Shown here: piece by piece, positions 27,746-40,426 of the stretch
Numbering within the stretch: position 1 is the stretch's first letter
Layout of the letters: every line of letters starts with the position of its first letter
Assembly (NCBI RefSeq): GCF_016859285.1
Contig: NC_053422.1
Coordinates: 19,560,001 to 19,624,000, forward strand
Direction: 5' to 3'
Length of the DNA stretch: 64,000 nt
Source: Xiphias gladius
Lineage: Eukaryota > Chordata > Actinopteri > Istiophoriformes > Xiphiidae
The notes under the pieces: generated by a model
Database searches by the model: none
Told to the model about the DNA's origin: nothing
Seen by the model: only the letters and a program-made list of their open reading frames with translations
Position numbers and translations under genes: made by a program

Positions 27746-30700
27746 TCATGGTTTCTTAGCCTTCGCTTTGGGGACCACTTTAACGGTGGTGGATACTGAT
27801 TTGGCTCCTTGCAGGTTCTGTGCGGTGCACGTGTATGTTCCCTGGTCCACGTCCCTCACCTCATCCACCAGGAGAACGGACTGAGACTGCTGTCGGGCCA
27901 GTCCTCCACCGACTGGAGTGATGCTCTCCTGTGTGTACAGAGGCCTCCCAATCTGCAACCAGCACAGGGGCTCCGTTCAGAAATAAACACATTCTTTACA
28001 GCTGGGGCGGAAAAGTTACCTGTTTACAATAAGCCAGTCAGTCTGCAGCTTACATATTAGTAGGTGCTAATGGCCTGGATGCATTTCAGTCCAGAGGTTG
28101 AATGCCTCTTAACTAATAATGGACTAGCGAAAAGCACAAAGTAAGCTGTAATAACAGAGGACGTACACTACCTGCACAGGTCCTTCACTTAATTTGTCTC
28201 ACAACCAACTTTTTTTAATCTATCAAAATAGCTTATTACTGATCTGTAGAACATTAATAAATGACTTATTAACATTGTGAAAGTAATGAGTTGAACCCAT
28301 TGAAAGCATACTGTGTTGCAAAGTTAATTAAACCTTGTCTCCATGAGTGTCTGACCTGCTGTCCTGGGTATTCCCAGGTGAACTCCACAGCCACATCCTG
28401 CTCTCCCAACACACTGCAGCTGACACGCAGGTTCTCCCCCACAGCCGCCAAACTCGACGAGGCCTGGATCACCGGGGCAGGAGGCGCCATGGGGTCTGAT
28501 GGCAAATGTAAAATATATGTAAGTGTTGAGTCACAATAAACAATAGTGACATTAGACGGTATTATGAAGCTGTGTGGAATTTGAATGCTCTGCCTTTTTT
28601 AAATCTGGGTTTCTCCTGCAATGTTAAAAGTGCACGTAGGTACGAAGTACTACAATGCTCTATTCAAGTAGTAGTACCACTTTATGTACAAGTGTGTAAA
28701 AAAGCTACTCAATGACAGTAACAAGAGTGCTAATACAAAGAGTTACCTCTAATGCTCCAATTAACAAGTATTTTTATTCTTAATTAATTTGTCAGTCCTT
28801 TTTATGATATATCATTTAGTCTGTAACGTGAAAAACCAAAGTACAACGAGAAAAGGCTCCATTTTCTGAAGAACATTTTGCAGTTGAAACGAGCTGAAAT
28901 CCTGAAACAGCTGAAGTTGTACTTGAGTTGTCTGTTGAACTGGAAGTCCTGAAAGAAATTAGTGCCGCTTCAAGTGTATAACTTGAAAGCTCATTACTTG
29001 TCTGAAGTGTAAACACTGCAAGCAGTTGGAGTAAATTGTTAAAGTGGTGGGAGTATGAAAACATATTTTTGTAAAGTGTAAAAAATGTGAAACCCTGAGA
29101 CCTGGAAGGGTTTGAAGTGTTTATCAGTGTAGTTGGAAGCATTGAAAGGGATTGAAATGTCAGCTGATCAACAGTCAAAAACATAAAGTACAACGATATA
29201 AAATAGAAAAAAAAAAAAAAAATCCTCCAATTTGAAAAGCTGGAACCAGCAAATGTTTGGCCTGTTTACCTGATAAATAACTAACTGACCGATCATTTTA
29301 GCATTGGTTACTTCCCACCCCTGCATTCTAGTTAGACTGACTGGAGACTCCAACATGATAATGGTGTGATTGCAATCATCAATCTGTCCATTGTTTTTCC
29401 CTGCTCTCTGTCTAATGCATGCTGGGATAGGCTACACACCCCCATGTCCCTGAACAGGAAATAGCAGGTAAAGGCAACAAATAAAAGCATAACTGGGGAA
29501 ACGGATGACTCACAGTTGACATAGATCAGCATGTACTTGATGGAGCTCTGCCTCAGGTTGCCCAGACTGGCTACACAGTACAAGGCTCCGGCGTGGTAAG
29601 GCCGGGGTCGATGGATGGTGAAGCCCGTCTTGACATTAAAGGAGATCTCCAACCCATCCACCGCCACCTCCACCGGTGGAAACTCACGGTGCAGCGATAC
29701 TTTGGCCTCAGGTGACGTCACCTGGCAGGGGAGGACTGTCGGCCAGTTGGTCCTCAGCTGAATCACCTCGTAGTAGTCAGACGACGGAACAAATAGTTCT
29801 TGTGGGTCTGATTGGTGAGAAGACATGGCAGAATGATATTAAAGATATCATGTGGATATAAAAAAGCTTCCTTTGAAGTAAACGGAGGCCTTCAGCTCTG
29901 AAAAGCGTGTGTGTAAGCATCAATAAAGTTTATTAATTGTACCGGGAAAGAAGACGAAGACCTTGACAGCTTTGTCATACTCCTTCCTGCAGTCGGTGTC
30001 TTCGCAGTACATTGGGTAACACGTGTACTCCCCTGTGTCTGCACCAGTCGTGTTGACCAATGTCAGAACGCCATATCGCTCATGTTGGACAGTGCTGCGG
30101 CACCAAAACAGGAAAAAAGTCAAAGAACATACAGATCTCCAACAGATTTTATCGTTCTGTCATTTGAAGAATAAATTGTACATTGTGCAAAATAAAAGTG
30201 TATCTACCAGGTACCAGGTACTTACCTGAGCCTTCCGTCATCCTCCTCCTCCAGGTACGAGGGAACGCTCCACTGCACAGGTTTGCCCCTGCACCTCAGC
30301 TCAAGAGTATCTCCTGTCCGCACGCTTATAGTTTCTCCCACCTTCTTAAACTTCCCTCTGTCTAGCACCTTCATGTGTCAGATACAAAATCATGCAGTTA
30401 GACATTAAATTACATACACAGATGCAGCACTTTTCCTGTGTTTAACTAATGTTACATGAACATGTCAAAAGTTTTGTATAGTAGATGGAATACCTGTGTG
30501 AGGAAGGTCTGTGCCTGGGATGCGGGTGTAGCTTTGACCTTGGGTTTGGCTGTTACAGCTCTGGGCCCTTTATTTGTTGATTCCCCAGGTGTGGGTTTGC
30601 TCAGCTTGGGCTTCCTCCCTGGAATGGGCCTCTGTTCTTCGGCGTCTTTTTGACAATTGGCTACACAGGGTACAGAGCACATGATGCATCAGTAGTTCAC

Positions 30701-31008
30701 GAGTACAGATACAGTCAAGCATTTAATGATATGAACTGAGAGATAAGTAGTTCTTAATAAAAGAACACCGCAACATTGCTTTGTGTGATAGTAGTAGAAT
30801 TTTATCAGATGCTAATCTCTATAGTAAGCCATATCATGCATTAAGCCAACAGAAATCTCCCCTCCTTTGTAGTTCTAGCAACACATGTTCACAGAACTGC
30901 TCGGCAAGGGAAATAAAGTCACTTACCTAACTCGAAGATTACAGCACAAATAAGGAGAGTGCTCAGCACCAGCCTCCCCTTCCACCCAAACAAGTACACC
31001 AAAGGCAT
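27746..31008 (-). CDS. pdgfrl: Platelet-derived growth factor receptor-like protein, seven exons
   Basis: Exons (minus): 31008-30927, 30660-30494, 30368-30226, 30094-29943, 29807-29514, 28495-28356 and 27952-27746. All joins are GT-AG and in frame, giving 394 residues (human PDGFRL is 375). Residues 1-28 form a hydrophobic signal segment (VLSTLLICAVIF). Exon 2 is a Lys/Pro-rich linker. Exons 3-4 make the first Ig-like domain (LELRCRG, then TGADTGEYTC). Exon 5 makes the second (VLPCQV, SLHREFP). Exons 6-7 make the third (VSCSVLGE, VEFTWEYPGQQ, GTYTCTAQNLQG). There is no transmembrane segment or kinase, so the product is a secreted relative of the PDGF receptor ectodomain; the human gene has been studied as a tumour-suppressor candidate. 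The acceptor of exon 3 (CATGAAG) and the donor of exon 4 (GTACAA) are weak but give the conserved protein. Slc7a2 lies upstream, as in human 8p22. Confidence 0.95.
28850..29180. repeat. Quasi-repetitive stretch of TTGAA/CTGAA words
   Basis: Short words of the type (G/C)(T/C)TGAA recur irregularly, for example GTTGAAAC, GCTGAAAT, CCTGAAAC, GCTGAAGT, CCTGAAAG, CTTGAAAG and TTTGAAGTG. The stretch lies in intron 5 of pdgfrl (between the exons 29807-29514 and 28495-28356). It resembles a strongly decayed minisatellite. It produces a spurious 125-codon minus-strand frame. Confidence 0.4.
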
Positions 31009-31400
31009 GACTGACCAGTGGATTATAATTCTGGTGTGTGGATTGTTAGTTCACACAGTTCAACTCAGAGAACGCACTGCAGAAGGCAAAAGGAGGCTAG
31101 GAAAGAGAGAAGAGGAGGAGGGCCGAGCTCCCAAAATGGGCAGTCAGCTGTTTACCAGAATCACACAAAATTCCTCCTCCTGAGAGTGGCATTAGTACCC
31201 CAAATTCCTCCTGACTGGCTCAATGGAGGCTTTCAAGCCTGTCCGAACCAATGAGGGTCCAGAAACAGAGGCCCCTCCATGTGGAATCACACAGCCTGTT
31301 TGCTTAGCTGCTGGACTGGATGTGTGCTAGCAGCATGAGTCTGGCCCAGCGTAACACCACACTGCCCGGACCAGGTCAGTGGGGAGGTTATTAAAAACAT
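31009..31400 (-). promoter_or_regulatory. Presumed pdgfrl promoter and 5' UTR
   Basis: This is the stretch upstream of the pdgfrl start codon on the minus strand. It contains purine-rich DNA at 31090-31130 and a CCAAT pentamer on the plus strand near 31247. No further coding exon is seen. The transcription start cannot be placed from sequence alone. Confidence 0.3.
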
Positions 31401-31546
31401 TTGGTGCCCAATAAACCTTGTGTCCTACACGTACTAATTTTCGTTCCAAAGGTAAAACAAAACACAGGCTTCTCCGACTTAAGACTACATAGAATTCACA
31501 AAATCGAACATAAAAAACGATACAAATCTTATCTTGTAAGTAGAAT

Positions 31547-31552
31547 ATTTAT
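31547..31552 (-). terminator. Candidate polyadenylation signal for slc7a2
   Basis: AATAAA on the minus strand about 1.5 kb beyond the slc7a2 stop codon. An alternative is the ATAAATAAAA run near 32345. Which is used cannot be told. The DNA between 31.4 and 33.0 kb has no coding exon and fits an AT-rich 3' UTR. Confidence 0.25.
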
Positions 31553-33037
31553 TACTCTTACATCTATTTATCTGTTGTAATGCTGAGCTCTTTACTCTCA
31601 TACATGTTTTGCTGTTTTATACATCAAATAGCCTACAGGTAGATTCCATAAAGCTGGATGCTGAAGAAATCTCCAGCTCAAACCACCTTTTTAAAACACA
31701 ATCATCTGCCGTACAAAGACAGTACAAAGCCTTCAGAACGGAAATTATTAGGGTATATAAAAGAACATGACTTGACTTGACGATAAATAACATACACATT
31801 CAATTTCTCTATACTGACTGTCAACCCCCCATTACAATATATGTTTCTGAACAGGAAAAGAAATAGAAGTTTTAGATGTTTGATTATGTCATGCTGTACC
31901 CAGTGTGAAAAATGTAAACCTTTCCTTTTGAGTGACCGGCTAAGCCACAATTTTGAACAGGACACAAGTAAGCTGCTGTGAAAGGTCTTTTTGTTCTCAG
32001 TGAACTCTGGGTAGTGAGCCTTCCCTGGCTCTTTATCCAAGATTACGAGTGGAACCGGACTTTTTTTTTTTTTTCTGTCAACATGGCCTGTAGAAAATGA
32101 ACTCCAGATTGTAGCTGCCTTGAAAACAGGATTATTTCTTTTTAATTAAGGAGTACATTTACAACACATTATTAGATAAAATGTACAGTTTCCATATATA
32201 CACTTTGAAACAATCAACAATGAATAAAGTGAATCTTTAAAGAGGCTAAGAACAAATAAATGTGACATTTCACAAAAGGTTTTCTGTATCTACATTGTAC
32301 ATCTTCTTCAGACTAACACTATAAACTGATTTGTAAAAAACGATTATTTTATTTATAATCATTATTAGAATTGTAAAAAAACTGAAATAAATTTTCACAT
32401 TTTACAATTGATATCAAAAGTGTAAACTTGTTATTTAGGTGCAATAAAATGATTATCTAAAAAATTATCTACAGGAAATAGTTTGAGCCCTTTTTTCTTT
32501 TTAAATATGGGTGTAAGAACTTCTTTGATAGATTGGTCGATTTAGAGGCCCCAGGACATGGCTCTGACATTGATACAGGATACACATACAGGTAAATGAT
32601 ATAAACAAAGATATGAAAACAAGTAGGGAGTGAAGTTGAAATTTTGTGAAATGTGTGCCCCCAGATCGGTAATGATTCCTACACACGTGATTTTTCGAAA
32701 CGTCAGCACTCCCTGTTCTTCACACCTTGAATATGCTGAAGGTCCAAAAATTTGCCAGGCAGTGTTTTAATGATGGTAAATAGAAAATATAGATAAATTA
32801 CAAACTCCATTATCATATGACAAAGTGTCAGTATAAAATAAATCTTAACAGGTCTGGCCGTCCGTCCGTCCATTTGTCTGCACTTCAAAACGATACACCT
32901 ATCACCCTTATACTCTCAGACTGAGACTGAACGCTGCAGAAACAGATCACCACTGGTGCATGTAGAACAGTAGTTACACACTTAGAGCAGTTACTCAATG
33001 TAACATCTGAATCAGTGTCTCTTTGCTCCAAACGAGC

Positions 33038-36000
33038 TCAGAATTTCTCCTCTTTAAGGACGTCTGTTTTGAACGAATTGTCTGTTTTGCCACTGACGGT
33101 TTCAATACTCATCTGGTTGGCCATGCGGCGCCTCCTCTGAACACTGTTGCGAATGCCATAGCCAAAATAGATAAGTAACCCTGCAGAGAGAAGAGTGGGA
33201 TCATTCCAGTTCAGCAACTAACTCGATAAAAGCCCTCTAAACCTTTCGAGCAGAAATACACTCTTACCCACTAACATCCAGATAGCGTATCTTAACCAAG
33301 TGTCTCCACCTAACTGCACCATCAGGTAGACATTGATGAGTGTGCTCAACACAGGCAATGCAGGGAGTAAAGGCACCTATGAAAAGAGAAAAAAAGGAGA
33401 CGTGAAAGACTTTTCTAGTTGATGTTAATTAGACATTAAACAGAAAATTTGGGTCTTAATGCTCAGATACATGATTAAAATCTTCACCATAAAAGATGCC
33501 TTTGTGGGATTTTGTGGATGCCTCCAGATGACAAAAACGAGGAGCAACAGGATGACGGCAAGGACGCAGACAAGCAGCAGACTCCACAATTCCATATGGG
33601 ACAGAGCGTCTATGGCTTGAGTCACGGTGACGCACAGTGCAACCACACATGCAACTGCAGAGAAAGAAAAGATGAATGAAAGACATCAGTTGGTGGCCCA
33701 GAAAGGCCAAGGTAATCATTTGCCTGTCAAGAAAAGGAACTGGAGTGGTTAAGAAACAATTGGGAAGCCACAAGTGCTAAAATAATCTCTGATTTACCGG
33801 AGATCACAGTCAAGATTGTGACTGTTCGTGCGGTGGATGAGTTGGGCAATGACGGAGGCTTCAGGAAGCCAAATTTGGTGTTTGATTCTATGATCTGCAG
33901 GTCTTTTTCTTCTGATGGTCCTGCCTGGTACCTTGATTGCAAAGAAAAGAAAAATGTAATGTGAGTAAAGTTTTGCTCAACATTCTATGTGAAGGCTGCA
34001 GGAGAGTAAAAAAATAAATGTACCTCAGTATTAGAATGCATATGGCCACGAGTGTGTACGCAAACAGAGTGCCGATGGACATCATTTCCACCAAGGCTTC
34101 CAGGTCAAAGAGCAGAGCCATGATAGCTAAAGATTTTTAAAAAAAATAGAGAATACAGAGTCACTTCAAGTTCATAAACCACACAACTTGTACACAGAAC
34201 CTTATGAACAGCTGGAACAACTGTACCTGCCACAGTTCCAGATGATATTGTAGCTATAGCGGGACTGCCTTTGGCGGTGACTTTTGTCAGGGGTTGGAAA
34301 AGCAGGCCGTCTCTTGCCATGGCGAACAGCACCCTGGGCATCGGAAACATGGAACCCAGCAGGCTGGAGAGAAAAAAAACAAACAGCGCTGGAGAAAATG
34401 TATGTGTCTTTTTTATCATGTATATCTCATCTTGTTTCATTGTGTCTTACAAACAAGCAAAACAAAACTTGTGGCAGCCATACGGGTGGCACAAGCGCCA
34501 CTTGTTGGCACAATGATAGTTCCAGTAGCTCTACAGATGCACTATTAGTATCAGTCTAGTCTTCGAAAACAGTAAAACTTCTGACCATGACAGATTTTGT
34601 TTTAAAGGTGCAGGGTCACAACATTGTATATGTATATCAGCTTTATGGTTATCAATGAATATCTTTCACTGAACTCACCAAAACTTTTTTTTACACTCTG
34701 TCAGACACTTCCTATTTGAAGGAAACATAGCTTATCTGAATCTTCTTGGGATACACTAAGTGCACACCATGTAACAGCCTTGAAAGCTTTCCAGGTTTTG
34801 TGAGAAATTAATTTTCTGAGTCAATGTTGCTGCGGAGCACACTCGGTTGGTCCCTAGAACTACAGCGGAGATTTAGAAAATGGAGCCAGATGTTCCACTG
34901 AGATGTGTGATGGCTCTGTAAACATTTTTTCTCTCCAGAGGCCGTTTCATTTACACTGCTCCACCTTTCCAGACTGTTTATCTAATGTTTATGGTACCAC
35001 ATGTGTTCAGATGTGGGACTCTTCCTGTGTGGCTGTGTTTTCATTGCATACCTATATTTATCATATTTCTTTCCCTTGTCACACTTACTGATGACCTTGC
35101 GGAAATGGGACTCTGAGTTCCAAATCGTTACTGATCTATTATAATTCACTGGTCATCTACATCTATTTGCATCAAAGTGGTATTAATATCAGCAATGGCT
35201 CATCTAAGTGAGGAGCCCTTCCTGTTGATTGATGAAGTCAATAAACCTGAAGATCAAGATCTAACTGAACACTAGCTTTGTATTTGCCTCTGAAAAGCTA
35301 AATCAGTGGCAGGTTCTTACATAATCTTTCATAATGTCAAGGCAATCCATCCAACAGTTGTTGACATACTTCAGTCAGGACCAAAGTGGTGTATAGACAG
35401 ACTAACCGTCAGACTATCATAACAATCCGTAGATCCTGCTGCTATGGCTACAATTTCAGTCCGTAAATTATATCTTCCAACAGCACATCGCACAACCCAG
35501 ACTGTTCTACCAGTAGTGTCATACCTGGTGGACAAGGCACAAAGTGACCCCACGGCCACGGCATATTTGGCAGGAGCCCAGCCGATGTACTCAAAGGCCA
35601 CTGGCAGGGGGCTTTTCTCATTGAGCATGTAGTAGGGCATCATCAGGGTGAGCGCAGCAGACACAGCACAGTACGCCACGAAACAGATAAGTAGTGAGGC
35701 GACAATGCCCAGAGGGACGGACTTTTGGGGGTTCTTCACCTCCTCACCTATGGAGATAGATACAAAGTGGTCCGTGACACTTTTAATGTTAATCCTCCTT
35801 CATTTGTTTGTTATATGAAATTAAAAGAACAATATCCCACAAACATGACAAAACCTGTAATAATTTGATCCTTATCCTGAGACTACCACACCACCAGTTT
35901 TAAAGATTGATGAGTGACTGGGGTGAAATTCAGACGCTGATTTAGACAAAGCCTTTAAAAATATTGTAGGATTATGTCTGAAGTGTCTGACATAGTTTTA

Positions 36001-38475
36001 AGGTTGCTATAATACATAAAATTTGTCACATAATTTATTAATAGTTTTTTATTTATTTACATTGATTACATCACACAAGAGGATCAACATAAGAAATAAA
36101 AGAAATAAAAGGAGGTTATTGCATCTTTGTGATAGATGACTTTGAAGGTTTATTATTTACCCTGGAAATAGCAGTTTGTCAAAAGAAATTCTTAACACAA
36201 GGGTACCCAATTTCTGGAGCTTTCAACCACATCCCATGGCCTTCATCATGGAGATTTGGGTAATGTGATAAGGGGTCATTGATGATACACTGTATATCTC
36301 CACCACCTGTTATCACATGACCAAAATTCCATACTAATGTCACCTGATAACAACTAAGCTATCTCCATGACAACTGAGCAAACTCTCTTTGCTGATGAAG
36401 GCCATGCGATGTGGCAGAAAGCTCAGTAAATTCTCCAGTAAGCGGACATTTTGCTAAGGATTTTTAATTTTTATCTTTAGGTCAAATCTGGAGAGTTGTT
36501 ACATTCACATAATTTAACTTAACAATTTGTTAAGTCTTGACGGATTTTTACATTACGCAGCAAATACGTTCTTTGATACCTGTTGTTGTAATTTTTTGCA
36601 CAATTAGACGCTGATATCAAAAATATTTCATTCAGTTCAATCCTATTTCAGCAATAGCACACTGAACATGCTACAAACTGAAATCTCTAGCTACACAGCA
36701 AAGTTGGACATACTTTTAAATTTAATTGAAATTGCATGGAACTTTGGTGTAGTTCAGTCTACTGTGTCAGTGTGCACATACAGTATGTATATTTTATCTC
36801 ATATTTGTATAGTAAGCAGTCACCTACTGTACTGGCTAGAACCTATTTAGACTCTACTAATCTTATATAAACACCCTGATAATGATAAGAAGACAAGTTG
36901 TCCTCTCACCTGTAGTAGCGATGCAGTCAAATCCAACAAAAGCATAGAAACACGTTGCAGCTCCAGCCAGGGTTCCACTGAAGGAATAAGGAAAAAATCC
37001 ACCCGATCCATACACACTTGTTAGATTGGCAGTAGAGCTCAGGTTTCTGCACGGAGGGAGACAGCATTACCTTGTGGTTACTTACAGTGAGATAACCAGG
37101 AGGTCAATACTACTGTATTTATGTAAGACAGGACACGGCACGCTACCAAACACAGACGGTGTGTTATTGCTCTGATATTACTTGAGTTCTGCTGTAGCGT
37201 TTATTAGAGCCTCTTCACTGATTTGCCAGTTGGAGATGTCTCCTTTGATGAATCCAGAGATGGCCACAAACAGCAGCACCAGGATGTTGATTGCTGTGAA
37301 GATCTTGTTGATCGTCGTTGACTCTTTCACTCCAAAGGCCAGCACACCTTCACAGAAAAAAAATGAATGAAGGGAATTATTTTTTACATGTGTTTATCAC
37401 TGTCACCACCACAGTGACACCAGTGTCTTCGTTTTACCTGACAGAAGCATGACCAGGGCTGCAGCAAAGACATCTGGGTAAGGTGCCAGACCAGGAAGAC
37501 CCATGGCTGCATTTTCTTCAAAGTATTTCGATATGACGCCCCCTATGAGGTCATCAAATGTCCCACTCCATGCCAGTGCAACACTGGACGTGCCTGAGCA
37601 TATAGTGAGAGAAAGATGCAATGAACTAATCATCCAAATAAATCAGCATTTGACTGTAAACATAAACAGAGTCTTTCACACTCAGTTATTTTTTAAACTG
37701 CGCTCCTGGTTTATGACGTTGTTGTTAACATTCCAAGTCAATTTTCAAACTTAAACTTTCACTGTTAAACAGCTGGTGAAAGGTCACAGAGCGTTTAAGA
37801 GTCTCATGTTGATGGTTGATCATTTATGGGTTTCAGTTTTCTCAGTGAATTTTACATAAGAGGGAAACCTACGTTTTTCGGAGGATGGAAATCACAAGTT
37901 TTAGTCAGATATTAAGAATAAGACAAAGAGAAAGTTGAAATAATTTTTTCCTGTTCATATTTGGCATATAAAGGCAAAAGGAAAATCGCCTTTGATTCAA
38001 CACAATAATTCTTAGAACAGGACTAGTTCACCTAAATTAAGTCATCGGATAATGGACTTAATAATGTATTGCAATTGATAAACAAATCTTGTGTACCACA
38101 CTTGCCTATGACGTAGGAGAGTAACAGATTCCACCCAGTGATAAAAGCCAGCAGCTCTCCAACAGTCACGTAGCTGTAAAGGTATGCTGAGCCTGTTTTG
38201 GGAACTCGAGACCCAAACTCTGCATAGCACAGCCCGGCGAAAATAGAGGCCAGAGCGGCGATGAAGAAGGAGATGATGATGCTGGGCCCAGCAGTGTCTC
38301 TGGCCACCTCTCCAGACAGGACGTAGACCCCAGCCCCCAGAGTGCTGCCCACACCGAGGGCCACCAAGTCCAGAGTGGTCAGGCATCGTTTAAAGGTGGA
38401 CTGCTCCCCCTCAGGCTCCAGGGGCTTCCTCTGAGACAGGCTCACCAGAAAGGACTTCACCCCACCGCACGGCAT
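33038..38475 (-). CDS. slc7a2: Cationic amino acid transporter (CAT family), eleven coding exons
   Basis: Exons (minus): 38475-38106, 37593-37438, 37347-37182, 37046-36910, 35747-35525, 34363-34227, 34126-34024, 33931-33798, 33654-33488, 33376-33268 and 33180-33038. The protein has 614 residues with the 14-span layout of CAT carriers, which move arginine, lysine and ornithine across the plasma membrane. Signature blocks are [19 protein letters not shown] (35-53), [17 protein letters not shown] (91-107), [20 protein letters not shown] and [16 protein letters not shown]. Glu107 matches the glutamate reported as essential in mouse CAT-1. Exon 6 carries [20 protein letters not shown], the loop that separates the CAT-2A and CAT-2B forms in mammals; its [11 protein letters not shown] wording looks like the high-affinity CAT-2B/CAT-1 type. 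The first intron is GC-AG. The symbol slc7a2 rests on similarity plus the neighbouring pdgfrl (as in human 8p22); the C-terminal loop and tail are diverged, so another CAT paralogue is not fully excluded. Confidence 0.9.
35330..35420. repeat. Fragment of a dispersed teleost repeat
   Basis: Contains AATGTCAAGGCAATCCATCC, AACAGTTGTTGACATA and CAGTCAGGACCAAAGTGGT, related to the pieces at 8360-8520 and 47140-47300. It lies in slc7a2 intron 5. Confidence 0.5.
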
Positions 38476-38478
38476 GCT

Positions 38479-38479
38479 T
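38479..38479 (-). other. slc7a2: Acceptor splice junction before the slc7a2 start codon
   Basis: The minus strand reads CACCCTAG|AAGC then ATG, so the coding exon starts only four bases before the start codon. The 5' UTR must come from upstream exons. Confidence 0.5.
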
Positions 38480-38588
38480 CTAGGGTGTTTGGATCGGGAT
38501 GGAACAATGAGGGAATTATATAAGAAGAGGCAGGTGGGAATCCAGTTTGATGTTGTTGAGAAATTGGGTGTGAGTGGCAGGAAGAGCA

Positions 38589-38610
38589 GGGGTGGGGGTG
38601 GGGGTGGGGA
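38589..38610 (+). other. Potential G-quadruplex run
   Basis: Four runs of four or five G separated by single T bases lie on the plus strand, about 110 bases upstream of the first slc7a2 coding exon. The pattern fits the usual intramolecular quadruplex rule. Whether it forms or matters is unknown. Confidence 0.5.
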
Positions 38611-38947
38611 GAACAGTGACCATGTCAGTGAATAAGTGTCAGGTCAGCCACCCTGGTAGAACATTTCCTCTTGAAGAAAACATATGATATAGCTCAAACT
38701 AATTTGTTTTTTTTTTTAGTTTAACAGTGGCCTTACACACAGTCAAAAAGCAGACAAAATTTATTTAGAAAAACACTAAAATCAGGGTATCAAAGAACCC
38801 AATAAAGAAACCCATAGAGACTTGGACAAACTCAGTTTTCTTAAAGTTTAATAGGATTTATAAGATAACAATGTAACTCAAATGACATGCTCTAGTAATA
38901 TTTGAATGACTTTTAATCAAGCACAAAAGAGCAATTAATTCACTCAC

Positions 38948-38980
38948 CTCCTCTGTGTAATCCCCTGCCTCACAGGTGTG
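38948..38980 (-). other. Candidate small non-coding exon of slc7a2
   Basis: On the minus strand a pyrimidine-rich acceptor (TCTCTTCTTAG) and a strong donor (GAG|GTGAGT) enclose 33 bases without ATG. This fits an optional 5' UTR exon. It is inferred from splice signals only. Confidence 0.3.
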
Positions 38981-39681
38981 CTAAGAAGAGACAATTAATA
39001 GGATCCGTCATTCCCCTAAATCACATTATTCTTTTATACGTGCCCTTCTTTATCACCCCCTGATATGATAATGCTGATGCCTGGAGTTTTCGTTGCCGCC
39101 CACAACGCAGAAAACAACGCCCTGCTCAGGAACTGCACTTTACTCAACCTTCAGCTACTTACACAATTACTTCCTTGACCGTTTCAGAGGAATGCAGGAG
39201 GTTCAATTATGATTTATTCTTATCCTGGCAATTAAAAAATAATTAATTTGTGATTTGTCAAAGTGTGTTCTCACCTCATCAGAGCAGTGTCATGTCAGAG
39301 ATAATCCCTCCTCTCAGGGTGTTTTGGGATCAATCATAGCAAAAACCAAACGAAAAAATAAAATTGATGAGATGAGACCTTTCCTCTGATCTCCTGTATC
39401 ACTGCTTCACAAACTGTGCTGGAATAAAAGGGGGAGGGAAGTAATGAAACTACAGAAATTAACTACCCACTAAGGAAATTGAAAAGACAGGGTTACAGTT
39501 TGTTTCCTTTTCTTTATTTCTTCTATAAAAAGGAATAAAAAAAAGTGACGCTCCATGTGGGTAACTCATGCTTTTAATAGAGAGCTGTTGGCTTGATAAT
39601 CTTTTCATGGTTATGCCTTCAAGATAATCCCAGACTTTAAGTTGCACATTCTTCTATGACTTTGAAGTTTTTCCTTCACGA

Positions 39682-39682
<1 letters not shown>

Positions 39683-39709
<27 letters not shown>
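39683..39709. repeat. Poly-T run
   Basis: A homopolymer of 27 T bases on the plus strand; no coding value. It may mark the tail of a retroposed sequence, but no SINE body was recognised beside it. Confidence 0.8.
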
Positions 39710-39712
<3 letters not shown>

Positions 39713-40386
39713 GTGTTGGTAAGAAACAAAACTGTGAATTTATTACCGAAGCCGTATTGGGGTTTGCCTGCTTGCCTTATAGAAGCCGCGTCCCCATCTC
39801 TGCCTGTAGGTGTGAGCCTGCCACATGAAGGGCCCTGCGAGTTAATGAAACAGTGGAGGACAAAGCAGCTTTCATGGTTTACGCATGCAGCAGGCTGCAC
39901 ACTTACTCTTTGAGAGGTAGCTTTTGCCTTCTCATCTCCCATCAGGGGATTTCAGCTCACCTAATCCCTCCTGGCATCTACCCCAGCAGGCAAGAGGCGA
40001 GTGGGAAGGCAGCCTGTGGGGACGTCCAATGTACCTTTGACCAAACTTAAAGCAAAGCTGCCTATCTGCAGATCTTTCTGCTTGAGATACCGTTCCCAGC
40101 GGGACAATGGGGTAATGCTTAACTAAATAACAGCTACTATGAACGTGATGTGCAGCTTTTATGATCAAAGAGGTACTCTTGATCACAGTGACGTTCAGTT
40201 AATGTTCACTTGTATTGTTTATGGCCGCCTGCAGTGCATTTAAAGAAACATCTCAGATGCGGTTGTTACAGATCAAAGCTGCTGTCCAACATTAAAATTC
40301 AGAGATGAAAATTAGGACATAGGACACGGATTCGAATCTGCCTCGCTGATGGCAAATAATATTCAGTAGATACACAAGTTCTTTAC

Positions 40387-40426
40387 CTTGTCTTCAGTCC
40401 CACGAGGAGTGACTGGCGACTCTGAG
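40387..40426 (-). other. Candidate small non-coding exon of slc7a2
   Basis: On the minus strand GTGCTGTTTTCAG is followed by 40 bases without ATG and then a donor CAAG|GTAAAG. This is a good fit for a 5' UTR exon of slc7a2. Transcript evidence is lacking. Confidence 0.35.
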
